From: Calliphora vicina
Taxonomy: Eukaryota; Arthropoda; Insecta; Diptera; Calliphoridae
Reading direction: 5' to 3'
Assembly (NCBI RefSeq): GCF_958450345.1
Contig: NC_088782.1
Coordinates: 66,430,501-66,494,500 of the forward strand
Length of the DNA: 64,000 nucleotides
Below the pieces are notes generated by a model that saw only the letters and a list, made by a program, of their open reading frames with translations, searched no databases and was not told the origin of the DNA. Position numbers and translations under genes: made by a program. Positions 31,831-43,169 of the stretch are shown here, in pieces (within the stretch, counting starts at the first letter, position 1; every line of letters starts with the position of its first letter).

Positions 31831-32177
31831 CTCATGTTCAATCGCTCATGGACTCCGTGCCAAAAGAACTGAGCATCTTATGAGGCCAAGAACGAATCAA
31901 GCCAATATCGGATACTCTGTTTCAAAGCGTATTCCAAAGAGAGCGTTCTGCATCGATCGAAACGGTCTGGTATTGCAATATGTGGCCGAGTATTTTCATG
32001 ATGTAATATTACAGTTTCATGTCGGGTCCCATATTCTGGAAATTTTTCGGCCAATGCTGGCTTCAAACAAAAAATTCTGATCGGTACAGGCTTCCTGTGA
32101 TGGTCTCGTCAGATTTCAGTAGCTTATACTAGATAGGAAATTTTTGGTACCACTAAATACAGATCATTACCTTAGAG

Positions 32178-32352
32178 CAATGGTAGGCAAAAAGAGGCAT
32201 TTAATTTGTGTGCTCTTTTGGGTAAAAAATAAAATATCCACAACAACATCAAGCAACTGAATGAAATGTGTGTATTTTTACTCTCTATTGTTCACATTCG
32301 GGTTGTTTGACGAAAATCATCGTAAACTGAACAATATGAACGCCTACCATGG
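32178..32352. mobile_element. hAT-like MITE 1 in mariner B (175 bp)
   Basis: The ends are CAATGGTAGGC and, read inward from the right, CCATGGTAGGC. It is flanked by CCTTAGAG at 32170-32177 and 32353-32360, an 8-bp duplication. No coding sequence. Confidence 0.75.
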
Positions 32353-32360
32353 CCTTAGAG

Positions 32361-32614
32361 CAGCGAAATGCAAACTCACACCGCTACAGTTTTTAGATAT
32401 TGTAGTTGTATGAGTTGAGAATTATTCTCTGGCAAAAACAAATAGCTGAAATAATGAAATAAACAAACATAAAAGCGTAACACAACCTGCTTCTATCAAT
32501 GCTGTTGTTTTTGTACAATGTGTGTGCTTGACTGTTTTTGTACAATGTGTGTGCTTGCGTACATGTGAAAATAAAAAGAAGAGAGCTCATTTGAGAGCTC
32601 ACTGCAGCTCGCTG
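32361..32614. mobile_element. hAT-like MITE 2 in mariner B (254 bp)
   Basis: The ends are CAGCGAAATGCA and, inward from the right, CAGCGAGCTGCA. It is flanked by CCTTAGAG at 32353-32360 and 32615-32622, sharing the central duplication with MITE 1. It contains a 25-bp direct repeat of TTTTTGTACAATGTGTGTGC at about 32508-32555. Confidence 0.7.
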
Positions 32615-33129
32615 CCTTAGAGCCATGTATATTTGGCTTTCGTGTCGATTCGGCTGGTTGGCCGGGCTTCACGTACGATCTCTTACGCATCGGGTTACCG
32701 TAATGGATCCGTTTTTCATCGGAAGTAATGATTCGGTGCAAAACTTCTTTTATAGCATTCGAACATCATTTCGGAAATTGAAAATTGTCTCTCAAGGTCT
32801 CTCGGCTTCAATTTGAATGGTATCCAATTTCTCTGCTTTTGGATGAATCCTGTTGCTCGCAAAGGTTTAGAAATTGCTGCTTGAGTAGCTCCCAATGAGC
32901 TCTGGTTGAGTTTGACAACATTCTTCATGGCCTCCAATTCGTGGTCTTCAAACTGTTTTGCATGGCCTGGGAGATCTTTGTCTTCGGTGCCAAAATCACC
33001 ACATATGAATCCAACAAACCATATATCGCACGTTGAAACCGATAGCTTTGGTGAGCAATCGGCGTGCTTCAGTGACATTTTTTTCAAATTAAAGAAGTAA
33101 AGCAAAACTATTTTCAGCAAATTTTTATT

Positions 33130-34230
33130 TGATCTTGGCTGACTTTTATCAGAGCAAACAACGTCAAAAAATATAATAATGATCTCATATTGCGATATTG
33201 TTTAAAACTAAAGCTTGTTTATTTAAATTAAAATTTGTTGAATGGAATGAGAAATATCGATTCATTAGTGGTAACACTTATTTTGCGAAATATTCAGTAT
33301 ACGACCAGAGATGTAATAATATCCAGGTCATACACTCCTTGCGTATCAACCCCTTCTGAGAGTACTCAGAACTAGCCTTTTGCCTTCCTTATCATAATCA
33401 TGACTCTGTTCCACAAGTGCAGAGATTCCAGTTTCCTTCCTCTTCACTTTAATAGAGGACCAGATTGATAGTTTATTACTACCTCTACAGACCATTGATT
33501 TGCATGACAGTGAGCTGTATTTTCCATAGTCCGCAGTGGAGGGAGGGTGCTTAGTATAGAATAGAATTAAATTAATTAATCTCTCAATTTGTCCTTTTTC
33601 TATTTCTAACGGGTCTTTGTCCTTTATCAGGGAATTCAGTCCTGAAATCCAGAGGTTTCATTCCATAACTTTATCAGAATTCGTTGAAATATTTAATTAA
33701 AATTTTGTGACTCTGAATTTCAATTAAATCGAAGGGGACAAAAATATTTTGAAAATTTAAAACTTTCTTTTAAAATTTATTCAAAGTTCTAGTTTTTTAT
33801 TCATAGCACAAGACCAAATATAAGAGCTTAGTATACCTTCAACTCCCAAAATCCTAATTAATTTTTCTCGAGTATCTGTGAATCTCTTTATAGTCGTTCT
33901 CCTTTCTCATCCTTGGTTTTGTTTTTAACAAGGACACATATTCAACAGTATTTCCCCAAAATATGCTTCTGTTATTATTAGGTTTAGGATTTTTATCCCG
34001 GGAATAATAAAAAGTTCTCTCGAAACATTGTTGTCCAAAATATCGAACGAAATAAGAGTATATCGTACGTGACATAAAACGGAAGTTGTTTTGAGGTACA
34101 TGTAGAAATATGCGAAAATTTTCGAATCGTGATAGGCGTTATGTTTTTTTTAATTTCTTACACTAAACGAAATATTTTTCCTTTACAATCCGTCATATTT
34201 AAATTAAAACAATCTTTTGATGATGTTATC
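33130..34230. other. No identified gene; one G+C-richer patch
   Basis: The stretch 33310-33560 has higher G+C and short open pieces on the minus strand without a recognisable family. The rest is AT-rich with no terminal repeats that I could pair. Confidence 0.3.
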
Positions 34231-34231
34231 T

Positions 34232-34512
34232 TCTCTATATATATAAAAATGAAATGGTCCATGTATGTAATGGCATCACGTGAGAACGGCTGGAGCGATT
34301 TAAAGAAAAAAAATCAAAAATTCCGGGTAAAACTCGGAAAAAACATTTTTTGAGTCCAGTGAAATGTAATAAAAAAGCTCCCTAAAGTATGCAGTACAAA
34401 TTTAGATATTTTATTTGCAAATAAATAAGAACAGGCAGGTGTATGTGGGTTGGAGAAACTTGAAGAACTAACATTAGTAAATGCTACCTGGCGAAGCCGG
34501 GCGGTCAACTAG
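34232..34512 (+). mobile_element. Non-autonomous Helitron, copy 1
   Basis: It starts TCTCTATATATATAAAAATG and ends GGCGAAGCCGGGCGGTCAACTAG followed by T: a TC start, a short GC-rich 3' hairpin and a CTAG (CTRR) terminus, without target duplication. The inner sequence ATGGCATCACGTGAGAACGG with GGCTGGAGCGATTT is shared with the inverted copy at 42303-42640. These are Helitron hallmarks. No Rep/helicase is present. Confidence 0.75.
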
Positions 34513-34519
34513 TAATAAA

Positions 34520-37415
34520 TAAAATTTAATATCATACTTGACATACCGTACGTGACAGATTTTTCTCTTATAATAAAACAATATATTTTCTGTAAATATA
34601 TGTATATAATAGAAAATGTATGTACATTCGGTTTCAATAAACAATTTTATAATAACAAATAAACAGAGTCAAATTCATTTCACACTATATGCTAATTGGG
34701 AGCTTAGTTTTAACGCAATTTTAGCCTAAAACACGCCAATTAAATTAAAAAGTTAAATATAGTCAGTTTAAACTATTATTTTTGCCAATAAAATGTTGTA
34801 ATAAGCTCTAAATACTTACACATACATAGTAATATTTTAGTGTTTTCTCCCATTCAAATCATCTTGAAAAGGGTTTTTGGGTTTTCAGTTGTGGTAGTCA
34901 TTCTCGTGGAATTGCTCATATGGAAAACTGCACGAAATAGAAATAAAGGTGAATGTATAATCTTCAATGCCATGATTGACCGGTGCGAATTATTCCAGAA
35001 AACATTAGTAGAACGGCACACCATTTGGTATTTTCAAGTATAGAATTGATTTTGGCCATTTTGGTAACAATGACAGCTTTATAATGAGTGTGTGCAGATG
35101 TTGTATTATAAAAATTCACCTATGAATCCAATAATTTGGAAATTGTTGAGATCAACATAAATTTTATCTCTTTACTATTCAGTTAAATGAATTGAATTTA
35201 TTCCTTTTACTAAAAGTCTTAAGACATTTTTTTCAAAACTCAAATTGAATTAATTAATACGAAGTTCCATATATAATGATTATAACACTTAGTTTTTATA
35301 TGAAATTTTGCTATAATATTCATAGTTTACAGTATTATTATATATTTCGGGAATAGCCCGGGATACCGGGGAAAATAGAGAAAAATTTTACCGATTCCCG
35401 GGAATCAAAAAAGGTCGGGAAATTAAAAACCCTAGTCAGGTTGAGTCTTACTAGCATTTCTCTATTATATCAATTTTATGGAATGGTGTGGTCCTGTCAA
35501 ATTGGAAGCATATCGATTCTACTAGACTGCTTGTGTGCAGGGAACTGGAGAACTAACTAACCGACACTTGATGCAGACATAAAGGCAACATCGGTTAAAT
35601 ATATTAATATTCTATGTGTAGTAGGGTTATAACCAAATTTTGACCCAAGCACCACATGATGGCAAATGTTGTGTTATTTACGATAACACTTTTTTCTGAT
35701 CATTTTGGAATAAAAACCTCACCTACAAGAACGATTTTTTAAAGTCAAAATTTTCTGAAATTGTTATTACTTTTTTTATAGTAAAAAAGCGAATTCTTTC
35801 CCGTTACCGCAAATTTTAAATATAGATTCGAGCAAGGTTGATATATTAATAAAAAAATATTTTCGTTTTTTGGATAAAAAAAAATTATTTCTTAAGTTTG
35901 CCGCGTTTTGTGGGTAAACTTTTTTGACAACCTCGAAAAGGTAATATAATTTTTTTAAATAACTTTTAATGGTATATTCGACTATGCTAGGGCCATTTTG
36001 ATATTTGCAATAGAATTAAAAAGGCTATAGCCCTAATGTGTAGGTATATCTTCACCGTAAACCCGGTCCATCTCGTTGCAAGAGATCGCACCGGGAAAAT
36101 TGTCATTCGATCAGGGTAGCCACTCGATTATGATAACAATATGAAATATCTGAAGATCTGGTCATTCCTGGAATTTGTTGAAGACTTTACTCTTTTTGTT
36201 AATGCAATACATTTGCTCTAACAATAAGGAATATAAATACCTATTTATGACATCTGCAAAACAAATCAATTGCCATTAAATTGTATGCTATAAAACAGAC
36301 ATTTAAAATAAAATTATAAAATGATATTGGCTATAATTTTACGACACTATAACACAGCACCTAATTAACTAATTTATAAAACCTAAAAAGATAAAGTTTT
36401 ATGTAAATTTAAAAAATACTGCATTGTTGAAATTTTTGTAACAGACAACTTGTTACACGTTTCCTCATCACTATTTTACATCTGTAATGTAAACTATGAA
36501 TACCTTTACACGTACATTTGTATATACATTCTCATAAATAGGTCTGTTAACTTAATTTTCATAAATATTATATAATTTGTCTCAAGCTGACTTACTGCCG
36601 GAGAATGCCTTGACTCAGTCACCTTTAGTTTTATTGTATGAAACTGAATAAAAAGAAATGTGTTTTTTTTGGTTTGTTTGTTTGTTTTGCGCGTCCTTAA
36701 ACATTAAATACTTTACAAGGCCATTTGTCATAGAGTCATTCATTCATGGTGTTTGAGTGATAAAAATGTTTTTTTTTTTGTTGTTTTTGTATATGTTACT
36801 TTAACTGAATACAAAATAATGCTGGCGATTACATTCTTAAGTTGCATTCATAAGTTCGTTTGTTACTAGTTTCATACAGACTTGCAACAGTAATTTCGCA
36901 CTACACACTCGAACCTACTTACCTACCTACCTACCTTACTTACTTATTTACTGCATATAATTTGTAAATATAAATAAATAAATATATTTTTTTATTGTTA
37001 ATTTTTTTTTGTATGCCAAAGTATTATAAAAATAATGTATGTAAGTATGTAAGATGCCTTCTATAAGTAACATGCAACATTGCTGCATTTTCGAAAAGGG
37101 TGCAACATTGAACTGTTTATAATGAGAAACTTCTTCTCTTTGTAGGTTTAATTGTAAATGCACTAATTAAAAATTCTTGAATCGTTTTTGTGAAAACAAA
37201 ACAACAAAAAAAACTAATAATGGAATTAATATAAAAATTATATTAAATTTTCTTTTTGTTTATCAACATTATCACAACAACAATATAAACAATATTAATA
37301 TGTATATTATACACTCAAAGAAAAGTGATAGAATAAATACATTTATACAATTGCTCAAAAAAAATTAATTTGCTAATGACACTTTTCTGCTAAAGGGTAT
37401 TTCATTAAGCGCTTC
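34520..37415. other. AT-rich DNA without identified gene
   Basis: I see no exon or transposase. A CCCGGGATACCGGGG block near 35345-35420 resembles a transposon end but no convincing partner was fixed (a weak candidate is ATCCCGGGAATAATAA near 33995). A (CTAC)n tract lies at 36914-36935. Confidence 0.35.
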
Positions 37416-37419
37416 TTAT

Positions 37420-38175
37420 AAATAAATTTAAATAAATTTTTGTTAATATTTATTTATTGTATCTTCATTACTTAATGAACTAACAATAAACAGTAATTTT
37501 TTACCCATTGTTGATCAGATTAAATTGGCATTCTTCCTTCTAGTCCTTGAATTATGTCTACTGTGTCCCTCCTTCTTCATCGAATGAGGTCCCTGTTATC
37601 TAATATGTTGCGGGCCAGTGGATTTTGTATTTCTTGATCTTAGTTTTTACAATGGGTATATCAACAAGGGGCCAATTAAAACCTTTTTTTTGCGTCTTTG
37701 GATTATTTTTACATTTGACGCTGAGGACGTTGGATCCCATTACATCATAATAATCAAGTTATAAAGTAGAAGTTTACAGTCTATACTAAGCGTAGAGTAT
37801 CTCCCAATGAGCCAATTAATTTGAATTGATTTCAATTTCAGTCATGTATGGTGACGATCGAGATGTATACTGATATATTCAACTTACGATTGTTGAATTA
37901 TTGTTTGGTTATTGATATGAATATGTTAAATATGTGCAAATTTGGTTGTTGACTTTTATTTTCCATTTACCTACATAATTCTAATATGTGATCATGTAAG
38001 TAACGAAAAGCTTCTTGAGGTTTTCATGAATGCTTAGAATAGAAGTATCATCAGCAAATGTTGATGTATGATTGTTAGTTGGCATATCAGACGTATAAAA
38101 AGGTCCGCAGGATACTGCCTATCTTTAAGCGCTTCCTATCTTTATAGTTAAATAAAAAAAGTCTGATGTATCACT
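37420..38175 (-). pseudogene. Jockey-type retrotransposon fragment, second copy
   Basis: On the minus strand the same family as at 27569-29990 is read: GSILRTFLYTSDMPTNN and STFADDTSILSIHEN (about 38030-38110), WKIKVNNQICTYL (about 37950-37985), YWLIGRYSTLSIDCKLLLYN (about 37740-37815), and NPLARNILDNRDLIR with RRRDT (37555-37640). The 3' tail GAAGATACAATAAATAAA (about 37445-37470) also matches. Here the catalytic box is intact FADD, unlike the other copy, but internal deletions and frameshifts kill the ORF. Confidence 0.8.
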
Positions 38176-38179
38176 GAAT

Positions 38180-38536
38180 TTGTGTATTCGCTTGAGAGGC
38201 CTATCGATGCCATTATGTATGGAATATAACATCGTGCAAATGTCCGCAGCGGCCTTGTCGGCGTTTCCATGATTCTGGCTTATAAATCAGTCTGATATTG
38301 AGCGGTGGCATGAGTTATGTTGGTTTTGAGGTCCCCTGTGGTTTGTGGCTTATTCTCAGAGACCTGCGGCACAATGTCGGTGGCCAGTTCACATCACCTC
38401 CACGTGAGATGACCATGCCTCCAAATCACTCGTACTGAATGTCCAATGTTGCATGAGCTATATGGCATGTAGGTGGTCACCAGATAGCGCTCGCGTTGAC
38501 ATATAGCCCTCGCGTTGATGGTGATGGCTTGGTCAA
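38180..38536. other. Unidentified G+C-rich DNA between jockey fragment and Transib-like copy
   Basis: It is richer in G+C than its surroundings and contains a direct repeat of CTCGCGTTGA (38490-38520). It could be more of a retrotransposon, but no motif is recognisable. Confidence 0.3.
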
Positions 38537-38541
38537 CGTCG

Positions 38542-40330
38542 CACAGTGGTATCGAAAAAAAATAGAGGGAAATAAATCTGAAACTTCTAAACGGTTAGTC
38601 CGATTTCAATGAAATTTGACGTGCGCCAAAAATAAGTGTTGTCGAGTTTAAGTTTTGAGTTTGGACCTCATTGGTTTACCAGATGCGCGGCCAGGGATCC
38701 CCAAAGTAGGACACCTCGGGTATGTTACATTTTTAAAACTATCAATTACACTATGCAACAAATGAAGACTTTTGGAAAAAAAACAAGATCACGACAGTAT
38801 AGGTTCGACTCTACTATCAAAGGGTATTAAAACCCTATACTACAGTTCGTCCATTTTGGTGACCAATTTTTTTTTATGGGCCCCCAAATTTTCTGAATAT
38901 CAGTGGGGCCTCTAAAAAAGGTGTCATCATTTTTTGGTTAACAGCTAATTCAGACTTTGTGATACGGCTTAACTTTATATGGCAATAATATAGCTAAGAG
39001 TCCGCCAAATAAATTTTGTTAAAATTCTATCTAGTTAAAAACGAAAATATTTAAGGGACAAAGTGATTTTGATACGCTATTTAGAGAGCCTAGACACGTT
39101 AAGATTGCATTGATATGTTCACAAGAGTTGTTCAGATTTACCGTAGCTACAACTCTTCTAAATATTGTTAGTGAAAAATTAGGAGTCGCTGGAAGTTATA
39201 ATAAAAAAAGTAAAAAAACAAAATTTTCTTAATATATTTTTTCAACAAAAGTGCACGAAAAAGCTATTTTTTGGAAATAAATTTTAACAAAATTTATTTG
39301 GCGGACTCTTGGCTATATTATGGCCATATAAAGTTAAGCCGTATCACAAAATCTGAATTACCTGTTAACCCAAAAACTGATGACACGTTTTCTAGAGGCC
39401 CCACTGATTTTCAGAAACTTTGGGGCCTATAAAAAAAATCGGTTACCAAAATGGACAAACTGAATATAGGGTCTTACTACGCTTTGGTAGTAGAGTCGAA
39501 CCTATACTGTGTTATCTCTTATAGCTTAGGAGATATTCGCATTTTAAAATTAAATGTTTAACATATTTACCCACCCTACTCCAGGTTTTTGATAATAGCG
39601 GGTCCAAATATTTCCCGATTTTCTCCATTTTTATTTTATTGGATTGACAACAATTGTATCTTTAAAGTTATATGCATTTTAATTTAAAAAAATTTAAAAA
39701 GGCAATTTTTCGCTATTTTTTTTGGAAAAAAGTATTTTTATTCTTTTTAAGTTATCTAAAAAATTTCTAAGATGATGTATAAAGAATTTATATTTTCTAA
39801 AAAGCTAACATTACATAAAATATTTTAAATGGAAAAAAAAAAATTTTAAATTTTTGATACCGAGGGGACCAGGTCCATCCAAAAAACGCCTATTTTTTTG
39901 TAAAATTAAAATTTAGGAAAAAAATTCTCAAATCGCATACTCGATATCAAAATATAGTAACCGATTTTATATGACACAATATGTTCTTAAACAATTTGTA
40001 ATGAGTTCCGATAACCCCGCCCCTGGTATGGATATTATAGCCCAAAAACAAAAAATCCCATTTTGGGGATTTTTCAAAACTTTTTTTGGGAATTGCGAAA
40101 TTCATGATTACAAATTTAAAAATTGGTTTTTATGTTTTTATTTTCAATAGAAAAATCTATATTAGTGTAAGTTTTCATTAAAAAATATTCATAAATAATA
40201 ATTTAATTTCAATTTGAAAAATTTTTATCTTTGCAAAAACTGAATAAAATGAATTTTTTTGTTATATATTTCAAAAAAGTATTCCATGAATTTTTTAATT
40301 GTCAATAGTTATGCATATGGGGGATTTCAT
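38542..40330. mobile_element. Transib-like element, copy 2, right end missing
   Basis: It begins CACAGTGGTATCG directly after CGTCG (38537-38541), again a CGNCG-type site. The sequence follows copy 1: AAATAAATCTG, ACTTCTAAACGG, AAGTAGGACACCTCGGGTAT, then after an insertion CTCTTATAGCTTAGGAGATA, ATTCTCAAATCGCATACTCG, GATAACCCCGCCCCTGGTAT and CATGAATTTTTTAATTGTCA. The right terminus was not found; similarity fades at about 40310. The inverted-arm element 38749-39511 is inserted in it. Confidence 0.7.
38749..39511. mobile_element. Inverted-arm element with 3-bp TTA duplication
   Basis: TTA at 38746-38748 and 39512-39514 flanks sequence starting CACTATGCAAC and ending CCTATACTGTG. From 38794 inward (ACAGTATAGGTTCGACTCTA) the left side is the inverse of the right end, and arms of more than 150 bases follow, including GGGCCCCCAAA and AAGAGTCCGCCAAATAAA. 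The 45 bases at the far left have no mirror. Ends with CACT/CACA and a 3-bp duplication suggest a CACTA/CMC relationship, but this is tentative. The arms recur at 48215-48640 and 51540-51935. Confidence 0.55.
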
Positions 40331-40640
40331 GTCAAGTGAACCAACTTTTAAAATCGAGGTTAGACCTATTGGATAGTAATTCAGACACAATTTTTCAACA
40401 AGATCGGTCCAGAACTCTCTGATTTAGAGGGGGTAAAAATTTGACATTTTGGCCTAACATGTGATTTTTCTCATCCATGTAACTTATTACCTATTGTTCT
40501 TAGCAAAATGTGTTCCAAATAGTTTAGATAGCTATTTCTTCAATCTTTCGAAAAAAAAAATATTTGGACGCTTTTTATAATGTAAATGCCTTAACAATCT
40601 ATCACATCTATAATTTGATTTGTGGAAGGCTATTCTATGA
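40318..40640. other. Repeat-like AT-rich DNA, no gene
   Basis: It contains GGGGGATTTCATGTCAAGTG and other phrases that look like middle-repetitive fly DNA, but there is no second copy in this window to compare. Confidence 0.25.
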
Positions 40641-40644
40641 GTTT

Positions 40645-40878
40645 TAAGATGATGTCTCATTGGCAGTGTCTGAAAAATATCTGGATACTATCTCGCAAAT
40701 AATAGGATCGGCACTGCGGCACTTTGAGCCTTACTTGAATGGAATGGAAATAAGTTTATCTGACAGCGTAAAACAGGGAGTTATCATGGATTTGAAACTG
40801 TCATTGAAACACACAATCGAGGGAGTGCATAGTCTCTACGGGCAGTCATTCATGTTGAAAGATGTGGAGAGGACTTAA
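40645..40878 (+). other. Unidentified coding-like segment
   Basis: The frame reads DDVSLAVSEKYLDTISQIIG, SALRHFEPYLNGMEISLSDS and VKQGVIMDLKLSLKHTIEGV, ending TAA at 40876-40878. Amino-acid composition is protein-like and G+C is higher than its surroundings. There is no ATG at its start. A ...TTTTAAG or ...TTGGCAG acceptor could precede it, but neither joins in frame to the phase-0 exon at 12008-12052. It could be a stray exon of another gene or part of an unknown element. Confidence 0.3.
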
Positions 40879-41429
40879 AGAATTCATCCATGAACACTAA
40901 ATAACTCTTCGAAAGAAGAGTTCTAGAGTTCTTATTGGGAAAATGTTTCCTGAATTCTCGTGAATGTTTTTACAAGTTTTCTTAAATTTAACTTTTTCTG
41001 CACAGATAAAACAGATTCGTTGTGATTTGTTGCTAATCGAATAATTTGTTTTCAGCCATAGATTTTTTGATACCAACAATAGCAACTCAGTTGTCATATA
41101 ATAATTACGATTTAAATATCCCAATTTGTATCACTCCAACTAAAACTATTCAACCACAATGGAAGAATTTGGAAATATATGTAGATTGAATCATTTGATT
41201 AACAACAAATTCTGTTATAACAGCCAAAACTATATGACAAAACAGAAATTTGTTTATTTAAAATCAGAAAATTAATACATATTGAAATATTAAGTTCTTA
41301 AAGGATTTACAAAGATGAATTACATTAAGGATAGATAGATAGATACTATAAGAAGTACACGTTCACTCGGAGACCTATAGGATCCCCTTTAAAAATATAA
41401 CTAGGTGTGAGCTAGATATGAAGAGAAGA

Positions 41430-41790
41430 AATTAAATTAGAAAAAAATTACAGGAAATAAGTATAGACTGGCATTCCCAGAGGCCTGTTACCTAAAATAG
41501 CCATCCTATTCCACTGATAAAACCTAATAGATTACCTATATCATATCTAGCTATATCCCTCACTATATCATGGAATCGTTCACCTAGCTATTTTTGCCTG
41601 AGACCCAATAATGTAGGACAGTTACACTGTTTCTAGTTCCTTAATATCCTCGCACATGAAGGCTCCCATTGAGCAGTGACCGGTTATCACTTCTACTAAA
41701 GACCTGAGAATTTTCTTATCCAACCCCAATTAGTATTGTGGTTGCCTTTGCTATCCGTCCTACTACATCAGGATTGGTTCGTAGAGTCCC
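41430..41790 (-). pseudogene. Non-LTR retrotransposon C-terminal fragment (R1/I/LOA-like)
   Basis: On the minus strand about 41700-41660 reads VEVITGHCSMGAFMCED (family form LTGHCxLxxHL) and, after a frameshift, CPTLLGLRQKXLGERFHDIV and LLGFISGIGWLF, which fits the usual order after the RNase H/zinc-finger region (CPALxxxRxxxLG ... FLxxxGWL). The reading is decayed and the clade is uncertain. Confidence 0.5.
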
Positions 41791-41829
41791 GGCATCTTTG
41801 GAATAACAACCTATAGTATTGGCATATAG

Positions 41830-42240
41830 AAGGTTTAACGATGATATACGTCTAGAACTATGAATTAAATGGAGAAAAACTGCGTTTTAGTTTTTCATTT
41901 CGTGATCCTGTTTCTTTTTAAAAGGACTTCAAATTATCAGAGGAGTACATTTTTAAAAAAATGTTTAAAATACTTCTGATTATCCTACTATGCCAAATTT
42001 GGTGTCAAATTATCAAGAAGAGTTTTAGAATTGTTCATGTTATTTTTATTTTATCCTGTCAGGATCAAAAGATGTCAAAAATGTCCTTTCAAATTTTTAT
42101 CCTTGAATATCCTTTTAGATTTCTAACAATTTTTTTCAAAAACATAGTGAGTTAATGATCCAAATATTGAATACAATATGCCAAAATTTCATACTTCTAT
42201 CATCACTACCTAAGTGTTAAATAATATTTTAAATTTACAA
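41830..42240 (+). repeat. Single arm of the long-inverted-repeat family of 57848-59411
   Basis: It matches the left arm of that element nearly throughout: GATGATATACGTCTAGAACT, TGGAGAAAAACTGCGTTTT, TTTTTCATTTCGTGATCCTG, AGGATCAAAAGATGTCAAAA and GCCAAAATTTCAT. No opposite arm is present here. Confidence 0.7.
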
Positions 42241-42302
42241 GGTCTTGTATCAAGAGATGCAAATCCTCCAATGAACATACTAGTTTCATTTTTATTAACA
42301 TA

Positions 42303-42640
42303 CTAGTTGATTGCCCCGGCTTCGCCCGGTAGCATTTACTAATGTTAGTTCTTCAAGTTTCTCCAACCCACGCACACCAGCCTGTTCTTACTTATTTGCA
42401 AATAAAATATCTAAATTTGTATTGCATACTTTAGGGAGCTTTTTTTATTACAGTTGACCGGACTCACAAAAAAAAAGAATTTCCGAGTTTTACCCTGAAT
42501 TTTTTAATTTTTTTTTTCTTTACAAACCATCTCCTGAAAATTTCGAATCGAATAAAAAAAAATCAGCCAAATCGCTCCAGCCGTTCTCACGTGATGACAT
42601 TACATACATGGACCATTTAATTTTTACATAGATAGATAGA
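42303..42640 (-). mobile_element. Non-autonomous Helitron, copy 2 (inverted)
   Basis: On the minus strand it starts TCTATCTATCTATGTAAAAA, contains CATCACGTGAGAACGGCTGG, and ends GGGCGAAGCCGGGGCAATCA then ACTAG. It matches copy 1 (34232-34512) along its length, with an extra internal segment near 42470-42570. Confidence 0.75.
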
Positions 42641-43169
42641 AAATTTTTAAAGTTCCACTTTTTGCAAGAAATGGACTAACAACATCATTACCTATCTACT
42701 ATAAAAATTTCAACGTATTTCGATTACTCTTTTATTTCAAAAACCACATTTGAGACCATTTTTGTGATAATGTAGTGACTACTTTTATATCAACAAAAAG
42801 GTATTATTTTGAGTTAATACAAAAGTTGAAATGAAAATGCATAGTATATTTTCATAAAAAAAGGTATTTTTTTATTTGAGACTTTATTCAAGTTAAATAT
42901 AATCAAATTATTTGTTTTAAATTTTGTTGTATTTTGAGTTAATACTGTTTTGTTGATAAAATTTGTTTTACTTTATGATTTTCACATTTTTTCAGAAAAA
43001 ATTGATTTTTTTTTGCAATTAATGGAAAAATTTAAGAGAAAAACATTGTAAATATATTTTCAAATGGAATTTGCTTACTATGATGTATTCGGATTTTCAA
43101 ATTCTCTTAAAATGTAACAACAAACAGTTTTTAGCCTCTACTGAAAATTTGAAAATTTTGAGTTAATAC

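Larger units (their letters stand above)
31850..33120 (-). mobile_element. Mariner (mauritiana-like) remnant B
   Basis: On the minus strand the order is: SVSTCDIWFVGFICGDFGTE (N-terminal HTH end), AKQFEDHELEAMKNVVKLNQ, GATQAAISKPLRATGFIQKQ, RNWIPFKLKPRDLERQF (32750-33010), RIITSDEKRIHYGNPMRKRS (about 32680-32735) and KPGQPAESTRKPNIHGSK to 32620. Two MITEs interrupt it (32178-32614). It resumes as a YKLLKSDETITG-like segment, then MKPALAEKFPEYGTRHE and ILHHENTRPHIAIP (about 31975-32066). The DN of HDNARPHVA is EN here, and about 40 residues after it are deleted. YWLDSFLAS follows at 31880-31910. Non-functional. Confidence 0.88.

Noticed and set aside
33981..35435. Possible element between ATCCCGGGAATAATAA (33995) and the CCCGGG block near 35345-35420
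   Set aside because: The two ends match too weakly and no target duplication was seen.
36903..36940. Short (CTAC)n tract considered as a possible CRISPR-like or telomeric repeat
   Set aside because: Unit too short and unspaced; an ordinary tetranucleotide microsatellite.
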